A stretch of 64,000 nt of DNA from Cepaea nemoralis (GCA_014155875.1 JACEFZ010005127.1:1-64000), one strand, 5' to 3'. Counted from the stretch's first letter, positions 32,221 to 44,962 are shown. Numbers and translations are program-made. The notes: generated by a model not told the origin, from the letters alone.

Positions 32221-32878
32221 AAATATATAGTCGACAAGTATCGAGCTCTAACGCAACCAGGGACACAGTGTCAAATAAAAGACACAAGGATGTTTTACAC
32301 CCTAATCAGACCGGGCTAGTGGATCGGACGTCTTACCTTATCTGACAAGGTGGAAATAGGAGGAGGTTCCGTGTGCACGTGATAGATGTATTTTCAGTTG
32401 GAAACTGTGTGAAACGTTGGCTGCTTGAACAGCCGCCTGTCAAAATGTGACAATGTGAAACAAAACTACCGATAAAATTATGTTACAATGCCTAATTACT
32501 AGGTTACTCCCACTGGACTGCCCAATTGTGCTACGGAATTCTGGCATTATACGGAGAGCCTCATTTTACTATCTATTAGAGAAGTCTGGAAATCCTTATT
32601 TTATTTGTCTATTCAAGAAGACTTGAGTACTGATGGAGGATTCGGTTAACCTATGATTTTGGTCATTCCAAGTAAATACCACATAACACATAGGTTGGTC
32701 TTGCTCCTGTCATAGGATATTGTCACTGAGTAGACAGACAGACAGACCTGGACGCCACACGGTTATATTCATGAATGACACGGATACTGCTCAAGCCACT
32801 TAGTACTTTTTTGATCTTGTATATTTAGCACCTCATATGGGATTAAACTTTGCATTAAACAAAAACAAATAAACAAAA
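32221..32878. other. Unassigned stretch
   Basis: No coding or repeat assignment. A short (GACA)n run (32731-32746) is the only simple repeat. Confidence 0.3.
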
Positions 32879-33200
32879 CTGGCACCTTGCCGTCTTGACA
32901 GACCATAGTTTGTTACATTGTGCTTAAAAAAGGCATAATAATTACAACCCATGTCGGGAACCAGGGAATGGAGTTATACCTCTCCATAACACACAAAGCC
33001 AGAGCTGAACTGTAGAGATCAAGTGTTCCCGTGAATCATGATCCCTCTCTCAGTCTGCCTAGTTTACTCCAGAGGAAAGATAACACCAATAAACCTGTAA
33101 CCAGACAAGCTACAGAAGCTGCCTCATCAGTAAAGCAATGCTCTAAATGTCCGCCTATCGACGCTTCGATCCAAGACCAGTTACCGATCAAGATTTAGGG
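32879..33200 (+). repeat. Repeat D, long copy
   Basis: GGCACCTTGCCGTCTTGACA, GGAATGGAGTTATACCTCTC, TGATCCCTCTCTC, AGTTTACTC.AGAGGAAAG and ACAAGC.ACAGAAGCTGCC are shared in order with 43.93-44.20 kb. About 70-75 percent similar by eye. No open frame. An uncharacterised interspersed repeat. Confidence 0.7.
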
Positions 33201-33349
33201 CACGGTCTGCACTGCAGTGACAATTAGTCTTTAAGTTGCATTTCCCCGTATTATGATAAAACTTTGCATAGACGCCTTATATATAATACAGACGTTCACC
33301 CGTGCGTGTTTTCTCAGCAACTTCCATGAGTTAGCAAAATAAAATCGGG

Positions 33350-33790
33350 ATGGGCTAGGCCAGAAGGAAATGGCTGTCATCTCTGAGAAGGCCAAGACTG
33401 ACTAATATCTGTTTCATGTTTATGCCAGAGCACGCGGGTGTCAGCGGAAACGAATGAGCAGATAGACTTGTGGGCTTGGCCGTTGTGGGCGAGCAATGGA
33501 CCAGGCTGGCTTCCTTAACGTCCTCGGGGAGGCAGGTCGAGTAAATGACTCTAGGGATGGATGCGATTCTGCAACTCTGACCAGACTGCAAGACATCAAT
33601 TCAAACGGGGTCAAGATAGACATAAGCACCCCCGTGAAAAGGCACAGAAGAATAGTCACACCAACACACAACTCGTCTCGTCAGTCGCTACACGCTGAGA
33701 GAGATACTGAGGAAGTAGTCTAGGCACTTGGGGACTAATAGTTCCATGTGCAATGAGAATGGTCTGTTAACTAATTAACTAACTCTTGCA
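33350..33790 (+). pseudogene. LINE-B 3' fragment, decayed
   Basis: Contains codons for CFMFMPEHAGVSGNE, a stop, then ADRLVGLAV, DQAGFLNVLGEAG and the C-terminal region. It ends CCATGTGCAATGAGAATGGT and TTAACTAATTAACTAAC. RNase H is partly kept but frame-broken. It lies just left of a SINE-3 copy whose target duplication begins in the LINE-B flank. Confidence 0.75.
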
Positions 33791-33815
33791 GACTACTACC
33801 ACAGTAACCAGCTCT

Positions 33816-34252
33816 TGGGGGGGGGGGGGTCTGAGTGGTCTGGTCTCGAGGTATGGTGTCCGCCCCGAGTGCTGGATGTCCCGGGTTCAAGCCCCGGTGA
33901 GGGCCGCGATTTTTTCACGAGGATTTCTAGTAATAAAATTCCCCCTGCTCTCTGGGTAGTGAAATCGGACGCCCATGTGTATTGCTGCGCACGTAAAATA
34001 TCCCTTAGCAATTGGAAATTGAAAAAGAGTAGCCTAACGGCGCTGCCCAGGCAAGATTTCGAGTTTAAAATCTACCCAAAGTATTTCATGATCGTCGCCG
34101 GTGCTACAGATGTCGTGCACTGAGCTGAGATTCTCCGTATTCAGACTTGAGTTAGGAGTAGAACGGAGCACTTATGGGCTACACCCGTGTTCTGTGATAT
34201 TGATCCGTCGACTAAACTAAACTAAACTAAACTAAACTAAACTAAACTAAAC
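33816..34252 (+). repeat. SINE-3, complete, with 11 bp target duplication
   Basis: Flanked by TAACCAGCTCT at 33805-33815 and 34253-34263. Starts with a G-run, then a tRNA-like head: A-box-like GTCTGAGTGGTCTGG and a strong B-box GGGTTCAAGCCCC near 33890. A ~230 bp body follows (GATTTTTTCACGAGGATTTC, TAGCCTAACGGCGCTGCC), then the 3' end GGAGCACTTATGGG ... TTGATCCGTCGACTAAACTA with an (ACTAA)n tail. The 3' end resembles that of LINE-B. Confidence 0.92.
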
Positions 34253-34304
34253 TAACCAGCTCTGAGATTGTTCTTACTTTGGCTCCTGCTGTCGTAGACA
34301 ATTA

Positions 34305-34495
34305 TTACCTAACCTAATGTCCCGAATTTCCACTCCGACTTCAGAGGTACTTGTAATTTATCTCCCACAAGTGAAGGACGAGACGTCAATATTTTAGTCC
34401 AACTGACCGATGTAGGCGGTTGAACACGCTACCTCGGCATCAGCACACCGGATGTTTAAGAACAAATGCTCTTATCCATTCGGCCATGGTGATCT
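34305..34495 (-). repeat. SINE-1 copy (minus orientation)
   Basis: Minus strand: CATGGCCGAATGGATAAGAG near 34490, GTTCTTAAACATCCGGTGTG, B-box GTTCAACCGCC, CTTGTGGGAGATAAATTACA and TCTGAAGTCGGAGTGG. The extreme 3' end is missing. Confidence 0.85.
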
Positions 34496-34544
34496 GGGTG
34501 AACGTTGTTGATCAGAAACCTCCCGTCGTGCTTTCTCCGCGGTA

Positions 34545-34655
34545 GAAATTTGGCCACTCGCAAGTCTGGATTAGACGGCTGACCAAGAACACCAGAGGCA
34601 GAAGTTTGGCCACTCGCAAGTCTGGATTAGAAGGCTGACCAAGAACATCAGAGGC
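34545..34655. repeat. ~54 bp tandem duplication
   Basis: GTAGAAATTTGGCCACTCGC..CTGACCAAGAACACC is followed by GCAGAAGTTTGGCCACTCGC..CTGACCAAGAACATC: two adjacent units nearly identical. Confidence 0.9.
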
Positions 34656-34734
34656 AGAAGGTGATAGTTGACAAAACAATTCTCAACAGCAATAATACAC
34701 GTATCCTCCACAAGTAGGCACGGGAACCCACTCA

Positions 34735-34846
34735 TTCACTCACACACACACTCACCGACACATTCACATACACACTCGCACACACACACTCACCGACACA
34801 TTCACATACACACTCGCACACACACACACACTAGCGCACACACACA

Positions 34847-34921
<75 letters not shown>
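34735..34921. repeat. (CA)n then (CT)n compound microsatellite
   Basis: CACACTCAC-rich units with a repeated ACATTCACATACACACTCGC, then ~37 CT units. Confidence 0.95.
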
Positions 34922-34923
<2 letters not shown>

Positions 34924-35204
34924 ACGTCAATATGCGAATTACAATGACAGCAAACTTTAAGCCCACTCACATAATTGCATCAGCTGGCGAACGCGACTTC
35001 CCATCTGGCGTCCTTTGACATTTGCCGGCTGAGACAATTGACTAATGCTGGCGGTCGGATGTCGCTGAGGCTGCGGTCACTGTCGGTTTGATGTTTATAT
35101 CTGTTGTCATGCGACATTTCTTTCCGAGTCTGTTATTCTGAATTGCGTTTCCGTGTGATGATTGCTTGCGATGTATGGCAATTTTAACTAATTCTACGCC
35201 TGGC

Positions 35205-35539
35205 GATTCACGACCACCACCGCCATGACAACCATCACCACCACCACCATCATCATCATCATCACCACCATCACCTCCATCTCCATCACCACCACCATCA
35301 TCGCCACTACCACCACCAGCGCCACCATCATCATCACCACCACTACCACCACCACCTTCACCATCACTTCCACCATCACCACCACCACCACTGTCACCGT
35401 CACCACTACCACCACCATCACCACCACCTCCACCATCACCACTATCACGTCCACTACCAGCACCATCATAACCAACATCATCATCATCATCATCACCAGC
35501 ACTATCACCACCGCGATCATCAACACTACATTCACCATC

Positions 35540-35570
<31 letters not shown>

Positions 35571-35650
35571 CCACCATCACTATCATCGCCGCCACCACCA
35601 TCGCCACCACCACCTCCACCACTATCACCACCGTCACCATCATCATTATT
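35205..35650. repeat. CAC/CAT trinucleotide array, ~440 bp
   Basis: Imperfect (ACC)n/(ATC)n. It generates three long spurious open frames (Gly/Asp-, Val/Met- and Thr/Ile-rich) that are not genes. Confidence 0.95.
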
Positions 35651-35779
35651 ATGTAACAAGTGGGACGCAGAGATGTTTTCAAGGCACCAGGGCCGGGTTA
35701 TATACTGGCCAAGACCTATTGACGCGTCCTCGTCGAGCGTCCTGGGCAACAGGTCCCTTCGGGGTCCTGGCTAAAGTCA

Positions 35780-36000
35780 GTAGGATCGCCGATTCCTCCG
35801 AAGTCGGAGAGTGTCTGCCTGTACGGCGAGGAACCACCAGTCTGCACACCAATAAGCCAGACATGAGACAACGGATACTCACGCAAACATCAGATCCTGT
35901 ATGACATCACACTGATGTTGGACAACAGTATGCCTTCATCCGACATACAGGACTTCGCGCTGGAGCTCAAGCCAACGAACACAAGCAAGCAACCATGTAA
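35780..36000 (+). repeat. Repeat E copy 2
   Basis: Near-identical to 24225-24440, from CCGAAGTCGGAGAGTGTCTG to CGAACACAAGCAAGCAACCATG. Sequence to the left differs from copy 1, so similarity begins at about 35790. Confidence 0.7.
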
Positions 36001-36336
36001 CAAGTCTTTTGAAGAAAGTCGTCTCATCACGGATCGTTGGAAAAACGCTCTATCTGTTTCCAGTTCTCCTGCTTCATGTCCAATGTCTATTTAATGTCCA
36101 CCTTCGTATTGGTAGATCCCTCTCTCTTCTTCCCAGGATCGTACCTTCCATTACTGTTCTTTCTGATCTATTGTCACGTGTAATATGGTAGGCAATTCAT
36201 TTGTGTATTCGTGTTTCAGTCAAAACTTCAAATACGTTTCGTTAACGCGTTTCGTGTTAGCGTGAACGTGTCTCAGGCAGTGGTAATGCAATGCGGATAT
36301 AAAAAGTTCTTAAAATGTCATTACTTAGGATATGAG

Positions 36337-36610
36337 ATTAGCATGGCCGAGTGGATAAGTTTGTTCTTATACGCCCTGTGTGCTGAGGCTGAGGTAGCGG
36401 GTTCAACCCCTACACGGATCAGTTGATCTAAAATGTTGGCTTTTCGTCCTTGACTTGGGGACGTAAATTACAAGTACCTCTGAAGTCGGCATGTTTTCGC
36501 ATGAGGACTAGGTGATAGGGAAAGCTAACCACGCGAAAAACATCAGTCCAATGTTACTGGAAGTAGTGTGTATGGACTACGCTTGAGTTTAAAGCGAGCG
36601 AAAGAAACAA
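36337..36610 (+). repeat. SINE-1, tRNA-derived, complete
   Basis: A-box TGGCCGAGTGG (36345 area) and B-box GGGTTCAACCCC (36399 area), body CTTGACTTGGGGACGTAAAT, end GTATGGACTACGCTTGAGTT then AAAGCGAGCGAAAGAAAC. The head is closest to Leu/Ser-type tRNAs (TGGCCGAGTGG), by inference. Confidence 0.9.
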
Positions 36611-36869
36611 AAATGAAAAACATTTATCCGTCGTCACATGTTTCGGACTCTTTATCTGCCTTGCAATCTCTAGGAGCGGGCCCACTCAGATCATGACTCC
36701 GAACAAATGTTATTACAAATGCTCCACATTCGAACAATACCTTTAATTTTGTGTTTTAAGAATTTCAGCCAAATTATTATTCATTTATTCGCTTCATGTG
36801 ATAAATAACTCTGTAGTAAGCACATGAAGAGATGCAGCTAAATATGCCAGACTATACATCGAACAATTC

Positions 36870-38450
36870 GTATAATGAGCCACATCACGAAGATTCTGCT
36901 GAGAATTATCATGCAAAGAGTTAGGAAGAAAATACAACCCGAAATAGGAGAGGAACAATGTGGGTTTGTGGAAGGCATGGGCACAGTAAATGTTGTGTAT
37001 ATACTGAGAACAGCAATTGAACTTAGTTTAGTTTAGTCGATGGATCAACATCACGGCACACGGTTGTAACCCATAAGTGCTCCGTTATCCTCCTAATTCA
37101 AACCTGAGTCTGGCGAAACTCAGCTCAGTGCACGAACTAACCGGAGAGCATCCTGAAATACTTTGGGTAGATTTTTAACTCGAAATTTTGCCCGGTTAGC
37201 GCCGTTAGGTTACTCTTTTTCGATTTTCAACTGCCAAGGGATTTTTTTACGTACGCAACAATAAACATGGACGTGTGATCTCACTACCCAGAGACCAGGG
37301 GTAATTTTATTACCAGAAGCCCACGTTAAAACAAGATCCCGGTCCTCACCGGGGCGTGAACCCGGGACATCCAGCACTCGAGGCGGACACCATACCTCGA
37401 GACCACGCACCCCCCCCCCCCCCCCCCCAATTGAATAACTGAGTAACTGAACGTTCTAAAGAAGTAAACAAAGATCTATATCTTTGCTTTATTGACTACA
37501 CAAAGGTTTTCTATAAAGTGAGACATGTCGACATAAGGATGCTTGAAGATCTACAAATTGATGGAAAAGACCTTAGACTTGTAAACAATATATATTGGAA
37601 ACAACAAGCTGCCATCAGAATTGAGAACGATGTAGGTCAATATCAGTCTATTAAAAGAGGTGTGAGACAGGGATGTGTCTCCAGATCTTTTTTCCCTGTA
37701 CGGTGAAAATATTTTCAGAAACAGAAGATATGGGAGGAATCAGCATTAGAGGACGATACATCAATAACATTAGATATGCATATGATACAGTCTTGATTGC
37801 AGACAATAAACAGGACCTGCAAAATTTAGTAGATGCGGTTGTTGCACACAGTGAAAACTAGGGTTAGAACTGAATATTAAGAAGACACAGATTATGGTCG
37901 TCACTGGGAAGAAGGAAATACAAAAATGTGATATACGAGTAAATGGGCATAATCTCAGGCAAGTGAATCGATACAGTTATGTCGGCACAGTCAAAACATC
38001 TGATGGGAGATGCCTTGAAGAGATTAGAACAAGAATTGCCATTGCGAAAGTAGCCTTTTGCAAGATGAAAAACATACTGACCAATAAAAAGATATCAATT
38101 GAAACGAGAAAATGGGTGTTGAAATGCTATATAGAACTTATACTTGTATATGGATAAGAAGCGTGGACAATAAGCAGTCAAGCTGAAAAACAGCTGATGG
38201 CTGTGGAAATGTGGTTTCTGAGAAAAATGCAAGGAATACCATGGACAGACAGAAATACCAATGAACATGCCCTTCAAGAAACAAATGAAGATCGTAAAAT
38301 GTTTAGAGTCATTAGCCGTAGATAGTCAAAAATTTTTGGGCATGTTATGAGAAAAAATGACTTGGAGGACTTGGTGACGACTGGCAAGATCGAAGGAAAG
38401 GGACCAAGGGGAAGACCGAGAAGTAAATACCTGGATGGTCTTGCCACAGG
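36870..38450 (+). pseudogene. RTE-C LINE RT and C-terminal region, interrupted by SINE-3
   Basis: Left part (36870-37021): LLRIIMQRVRKKIQPEIGEE then QCGFVEGMGT, the RT block before the first catalytic Asp. Right part (37428-38450): FIDYTK-like, LQIDGKDLRLVNNIYWKQQA, SIKRGVRQGC, INNIRYAYDTVLIAD (the catalytic YADD is changed to YAYD), GTVKTSDGRCLEEIRTRI, RIAIAKVAFCKMKNILTNKK and the 'GPRGRPRSKYLDGLA' end. Frameshifts occur near 37700, 37860 and 38155. It is cut off at 38450 by a LINE-A fragment. RTE/BovB-like by block order. Inactive. Confidence 0.85.
37022..37427 (-). repeat. SINE-3 inserted in RTE-C, 8 bp target duplication
   Basis: CAATTGAA occurs at 37014-37021 and 37428-37435, and the RTE-C frame continues across when the insert is ignored. 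Minus orientation, with a C-run (G-run on its own strand) at 37411-37427 as the 5' end, B-box GGGTTCACGCCCCGG near 37354, and 3' end GTTGATCCATCGACTAAACT. Confidence 0.93.
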
Positions 38451-38451
38451 A

Positions 38452-38600
38452 TATTCATTGCCTGTTCCATTTCTTCCATTTTCGGATTTGCCATCATATA
38501 TTCTGCTGCTGTCTTTGTATTACCACTATGTGTCTGTTTATCTTTGATTGATTTCTTCTGTTCAGTTGTAATATCAATGTAGTTTGCACTATAGTATGTC
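38452..38600 (-). pseudogene. LINE-A ORF2 internal fragment
   Basis: Minus-strand codons DITTEQKKSIKDKQTHSG and MANPKMEEMEQAMN match LINE-A residues ~459-500. Bounded by RTE-C on the left. Both ends are internal to LINE-A, so this is a rearranged scrap and not a simple 5' truncation. Confidence 0.85.
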
Positions 38601-38834
38601 CACATTTGTTTGCCTTCATTCACGATCAATTATTTTGAAAACTGTATGTTGCATCGTTATGAAATTTTTCCAGCCGTTTTATATTTACCCCCACCCAAGA
38701 AATATGTCTTTGATAGGTCCAAAAACAACTTAAATAATTGAAAGCGGCAACATTCCTTTGATGTTTTGCTGAACAACTAGTTATTTCTCGTTAACAAAGT
38801 TATTTTTACGGTAATGGGAGACCTGTCAATTCTG

Positions 38835-39110
38835 ATGACACACAAAGGCGTATCCGGATTCGTATGGGAGTGGGTGCAATGAAAGAACTAGCTTAAAATC
38901 GACAGGGTCGGCTGCATTGCACCGGGTTTTTATCCTATATGGCTCAGTTTCTTTCCGCAGCGCGGAAAGCGTCGCACAAAGCACGAACTCCGTAGTTCCA
39001 GCGAAAAATGCACTCGTGAAATGAAGGACGCGGCCCGGAATCGAACATACAACCTTCGGAGCCCGAGTCAGACGGCTTGACCACTTCACCACGGAGATTC
39101 CCGAGAGGGG
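38835..39110 (-). repeat. SINE-2, tRNA-derived, with head
   Basis: Minus strand: A-box TGGTGAAGTGG (39091-39081), B-box GTTCGATTCC (39046-39037), then TTTCACGAGTGCATTTTTCG, GGAACTACGGAGTTCGTGC and GCCATATAGGATAAAAACCC. This copy defines the orientation of SINE-2. Confidence 0.85.
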
Positions 39111-39477
39111 TGCAATGTGTAATATTAGTAAAGACAGAGAATTTAGAGGCACGGGGTAAATAATTTGTAAATTAACAGGAAAGTAGAAGGAATATATTTC
39201 TTACCTTATTTTTCATTTCCTTCTTGTTTCTTCAGCTGATGCTGATGCTGTAATGTTTAGGGCCTGCAATTCGTCTGAATAGTTGGAGCAAAATATCCCA
39301 GTAAGTATGTACGTAGATTAAGGTCTGCGATCTGATCTGTGTCGGACGATTCCAGTAGGTTGATGATTGCTCTCGGTTGCATAAAATTCAATCCATCCTT
39401 TCTCCAATAGTCCTTTTCCTCTTTCAACACATGGTCCTGACGTTTTTTCCAGTAACTTTTATCAATATTTAATAGCG
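39111..39477. other. Unassigned stretch
   Basis: No recognised gene or repeat; 5' part of the Helitron-like unit ending at 40017 may start here, but no TC start with shared sequence was found. Confidence 0.3.
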
Positions 39478-39988
<511 letters not shown>

Positions 39989-40017
39989 CCTGCCAGAAGC
40001 CGGGCCTTGTCAGCTAG
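39989..40017 (+). mobile_element. Helitron-like 3' terminus
   Basis: CCTGCCAGAAGCCGGGCCTT then GTCAGCTAG followed by T matches the ends at 9091 and 9729 (GAAGCCGGGCC...GTC.GCTAG). With the adjoining tetranucleotide array it looks like the 3' part of the same Helitron family. Confidence 0.65.
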
Positions 40018-40204
40018 TTTATTTATATAATCACGTTTCATAAAATAACCCCCATTTGGAGACACCTCTGAATCTTCGCGCTGTTTGTTTCAAAACGGAA
40101 ATCACGTGAAAAATTTTTTTTTAATGCGGTTACGTGTCTTGGTGAAGCTGTAATACTGTTAAAACCATGGACGTAATCTGTAAGTCGTAATTAATATACC
40201 GCAA

Positions 40205-40305
40205 AAAAAAATTTGTTCTCGAGATTTTACAGTAGATTTCAAAGTTAGTTTATAACTTTGAAATCTGCTGTAAAATCTCCAGAACAAAATTTTTTTTGTT
40301 GGGTG
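40205..40305. repeat. Perfect-type hairpin with ~45 bp arms
   Basis: AAATTTGTTCTCGAGATTTT then ACAGTAGATTTCAAAGTT, a 7-nt loop, and the complementary arm AACTTTGAAATCTGCTGTAA then AATCTCCAGAACAAAATTT. Only about three mismatches. Possibly a small MITE or the core of one; no flanking duplication seen. Confidence 0.75.
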
Positions 40306-40594
40306 GACATAATGATAAGGTTATATACTAAATCTCATCATTTTCCTTCAGTTGGTTACTGAGATATTGAATTTTATATTGAGGCAACAAAAAAAAACAC
40401 ACTATAGTATTTTGTTCCATTAGTGCATTTGCAGCCTTTTTTTCCTGTAAGCAAGGCATTTCCTTGTTTAATTGTTATTTGTTTGCTTCTGGGTCCTTCA
40501 TTGTTCATGGCTTTCACTAGTTTCCATAGTTTGTTTCCACTCCTGTCAAAGTTCAGGTTTTCTGTTTTTTCCCTCCAGCAGTATCTTGTTGTTT

Positions 40595-41329
40595 CTTCTT
40601 CTTCTTCTTCGTTCACCCGGAGTTTTTTTTTCGGATGTGATTGCGTTGTGCCTGTTTACAGCAGAGCTGCGTTCTTGCGCCGTTAGGCTGACACATCCGA
40701 CTTCTGCGGGCATTTGTTGACCGGGTTAACCTTCCCGGAGGTTTCTTAGGACGTTTGACTCTCACTGTTGTGGTGTTATCCCCCATCCCAGCTGGTCCAT
40801 ATAGAACAGCCAAAGATCCTGGTCAGCCCTCAAGGGAAGGCAGGGGCAGACCATGGGCATTCCCCGCCATCCAAGGAGGCTTCCATACTTGCAGAGCCGA
40901 TACATAGCGCTCTGGTACTGGGCTCACCCAAGGAATCGTCACGTCCTGCACATGGCTGCTTAGCCTCACTTCCGTATATTGGGCCTTCCGTTCACCATAG
41001 GCTGTTCTTCCGGAAACCAGAAGTATGCAGTCTGCAGATGACATCCACACAGTGAGCTTTCGATTCGGACTTTCCATGTAATGGATTTGCTATCCAAGCA
41101 ATATTCCATTTCGTGCCACTAGGACACTTTTCCACCTTTTATGAAGTCCACACAGTGGGCTTTTGATTAGGACTTTCCACGTAATGGATTTGCTATCCAA
41201 GCAATATTCCATTTCATCCCACTAGGTCACTTTTCCACCTTTTATGAAGCCCACACAATGGGCTTTTGATTCGGACTTTCCACGTAATGGATTTGCTATC
41301 CAAGCAATATTCCATTTCGTGCCACTAGA
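40595..41329 (-). mobile_element. LINE-A 3' fragment nested in LINE-A copy 3, 12 bp target duplication
   Basis: ATCTTGTTGTTT is present at 40583-40594 and 41330-41341; copy 1 has one such site (CTCTTGTTGTTTGATTTAC). The insert is 735 bp of 3' UTR with three ~103 bp repeats (the last cut) and ends in (GAA)n on the minus strand. A classic 5'-truncated LINE insertion, nearly identical to the 12 kb copy, hence recent. Confidence 0.92.
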
Positions 41330-41347
41330 ATCTTGTTGTTTGATTTA

Positions 41348-42530
<1,183 letters not shown>

Positions 42531-42639
42531 CCGGCACAATCACCCCCTGATGGGATCGGCATAGCTCTTGGGGTCACTGGAACACACAAGCCCCTCTACC
42601 TCGTCACGGTGGACACATGACAGAGGGGATTCAGATTTC

Positions 42640-43215
42640 TAGCCACGTGATTACATCTGATGGAAGTTGCATAACAGAGATAAAGAATAGAATAGGACAA
42701 GCAAAAACCGCATACTATCAAATGAGGAACATTTTGTGCAATCGGTCATTGTCCTTGAACATTAGAAAAAGAGTTCTTGCAGATACATAAAATCAATTTT
42801 AACATACGGCTGCGAATCCTGAACAATACGTAAACAGGCTTTAAAATATCCCTGGAAGCTTGGGAGATGTGGTTTTATAGAATAATACTGAAAATTAATT
42901 GGACAGCCAAAATGAGCAATCTGGACATTTTGGGGGAAGCTAAGTCGCAAAGACAACTTATGACAAACATCAGAAAGATGCAGTCATCATTTTTATTTTG
43001 CCACATTATGAGAAGACAAAAACTGGAACATGTTGTGACAACCGGAAAGATTTTGGAAAGAGAGATAGGGGAAGACAGCGTGGGAACATTCTTGACAGTC
43101 TTGCGTCGTGGCACGGAAGGGAGTCAACACACGAACTGGTCCATGCCGACGCAATTTGTGGAGAAGCATGATCGCTCACGTCAGCCGGCAAAGCACTGGG
43201 TGATGATGATGGTAA
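42640..43215 (+). pseudogene. RTE-type LINE C-terminal fragment, second lineage
   Basis: Frames carry EIKNRIGQAKTAYYQMRNIL, LNIRKRVL, then FCHIMRRQKLEHVVTTGKIL and, after a shift, RDRGRQRGNILDSLASWHGR with ADAICGEAWSLTSA. This is the same domain order as RTE-C but clearly different sequence. 5'-truncated, frame-broken. It begins right after the 5' end of LINE-A copy 3. Confidence 0.7.
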
Positions 43216-43339
43216 CACCATTGTGCTTGGTAGTGAAACTGGTACTTCTTGTGAGTGTGTTTATACCGTTTTACACATATTAGGCTCCTCGTTGATGAAA
43301 TAGAGTTTTTCACTGTTTTGAGGCCACATTGGGTGATCA

Positions 43340-43810
43340 ATTGGAGGGGCTCAGATACTTATTGGAGTAACAAATTAGTGCAATAAAGATGATCTCTGAG
43401 GAGAGACTGGAGTAATTATGGAGGTATCAATGAGTGCAATAAAGATGATCTTTGAGGGGAGACTGGAGCAATTATGGAGGTAGCAATGTATGCTATAAAG
43501 ATGATTTATGGAGGTAGACTGGAGCAATTATGATGGTATCAATGAATGCAATAAAGATGACTTCCGAGGGGAGACTGGAGCAGTTATGGAGGTATCAATG
43601 TATAGAATAAAAGATGATCTCTGTGGGGAGACTGGAGCAATTATGGACGTTTCAATGAGTGCAATAAAGATAATCCATGACAGGCGACCGAGACACGTTT
43701 GGAGGTAATTGTGGGTGGAGTAAATATGGCTTATGGGGAAAGACTGCAGCACTTATGGAGGCATCTGTGAGTGCAATAAAAAGCATCTACCGAAGGAGAT
43801 TAGGGCATGT
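43340..43810. repeat. Minisatellite, ~57 bp unit, about 8 copies
   Basis: Unit pattern GTGCAATAAAGATGATCTCT, GAGGGGAGACTGGAGCAATT, ATGGAGGTATCAATGA, drifting toward the right end. The repeated AATAAA is part of the unit, not a polyadenylation site. Confidence 0.9.
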
Positions 43811-43931
43811 CTTGTGGCACCTGTAATGAGCAGCCCTCATATAATGAACCCAAGCAGTTATTCACGGGCCATAGCAATTAGGTCTTATACTTTGGATCTA
43901 AACTATGTGTACATTGCTATGCAGGATTCAC

Positions 43932-44205
43932 CTGGCACCTTGCCGTCTTGACAGACGATAGATTTTTTAAAATTGTTTTTTTACATTGTACTTCAAAAAA
44001 GGAATAATAACTTGTCCATGGTATAAAGCCTGGGCTTAATTGTAGAGACCATGTGTTACCCATACAGCATGATCCCTCTCTCTGCTAGTTTAGTTTACTC
44101 AGAAGGAAAGTTATAAGAACATCTGGAACAAGACAAGCCGCAGAAGCTGCCGGATCAGTATTGGGATACCTCTAACTGGCTGCCTGCAGGAGCTTCGATC
44201 ATAGA
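43932..44205 (+). repeat. Repeat D, long copy
   Basis: Aligns in order with 32879-33200: GGCACCTTGCCGTCTTGACA, GTACTTCAAAAAAGGAATAA, TAGAGACCATGTGTTACCC, TGATCCCTCTCTC and AGCCGCAGAAGCTGCC. Lacks open frames. Confidence 0.7.
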
Positions 44206-44219
44206 GGAATTTATGAAAC

Positions 44220-44520
44220 ATTATAGTATCAAACGGGAATTAGAACGTCCAAAGCACAAGAAAGATGGTGCATATTCCTAACTTGACCAAAGGGAACAGT
44301 AGCAACATTCATACTCCGCACATGATATTAACAGGCTAAAAAAAAAATACTGTTTCGATAAGCTGAAGATGGGAGACGCTGTGAATGTAACAGTGGAACT
44401 GGTAAATGATAGTTAAACATGTGTTGCAGGAATGTCCAAAATATGTAGAACAGAGAACACTATTTTGGTACATACCTGCACCATTTGAAGAAAACTGGAT
44501 ATGTCAACAAAATTAAGTGG
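44220..44520 (+). pseudogene. LINE-A-like C-terminal fragment, old and plus-oriented
   Basis: Plus-strand codons, in shifting frames, give KRELERPKHKKDGAYS, LDQREQ, LKMGDA, ECNSGTGK, VKHVLQECPKYVEQRT and FWYIPAPFEE, aligning with LINE-A residues ~1175-1260. More diverged than the other copies, so probably a related older subfamily. Confidence 0.75.
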
Positions 44521-44960
44521 TCTTCTGTTTTCTTAACATTTATTCACATTAATATCTAAAGGCAAACGAAAAAGAAGAAGACGAAATCAAATCCATGTCG
44601 TGAATGAAAGCTGGCTTGGTTTAGAGACGGACAACGTACCCTATCAATCGCTACGCTCCTTAGCTTTCTTGGATAATCGCCACAAACCAGCACAAATGTC
44701 CCTTAAAAATACTCGTTACTTGGAAATTCCCAAGTGCAGATCGAATAGGTGACTGCCCTGGTAAATATTTTAACAAAGAACTTGTATATCATGCGATTCT
44801 GGCATGTACTCACATCTGAAACCTACTTGGTGCTACTGAGCTCGTGCACGGTGCTGCGATACCTTTTGTCGGATCTATAAGAAGAGACTGAACCACTTAC
44901 GGAGATGACAGTGTGCAATTAAAGTATTCCATTACTAAAAATATCAATCCGACCGTTGTA
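44521..44960. other. Unassigned stretch
   Basis: A short AAAAGAAGAAGACG patch near 44566 could be the tail of the preceding LINE-A-like fragment. Otherwise nothing recognised. Confidence 0.3.
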
Positions 44961-44962
44961 GG

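Noticed and set aside
35042..35749. 235-codon Gly/Asp-rich open frame and overlapping Thr/Ile and Val/Met frames
   Set aside because: All arise from one CAC/CAT trinucleotide array; three frames being open at once is a property of the repeat.
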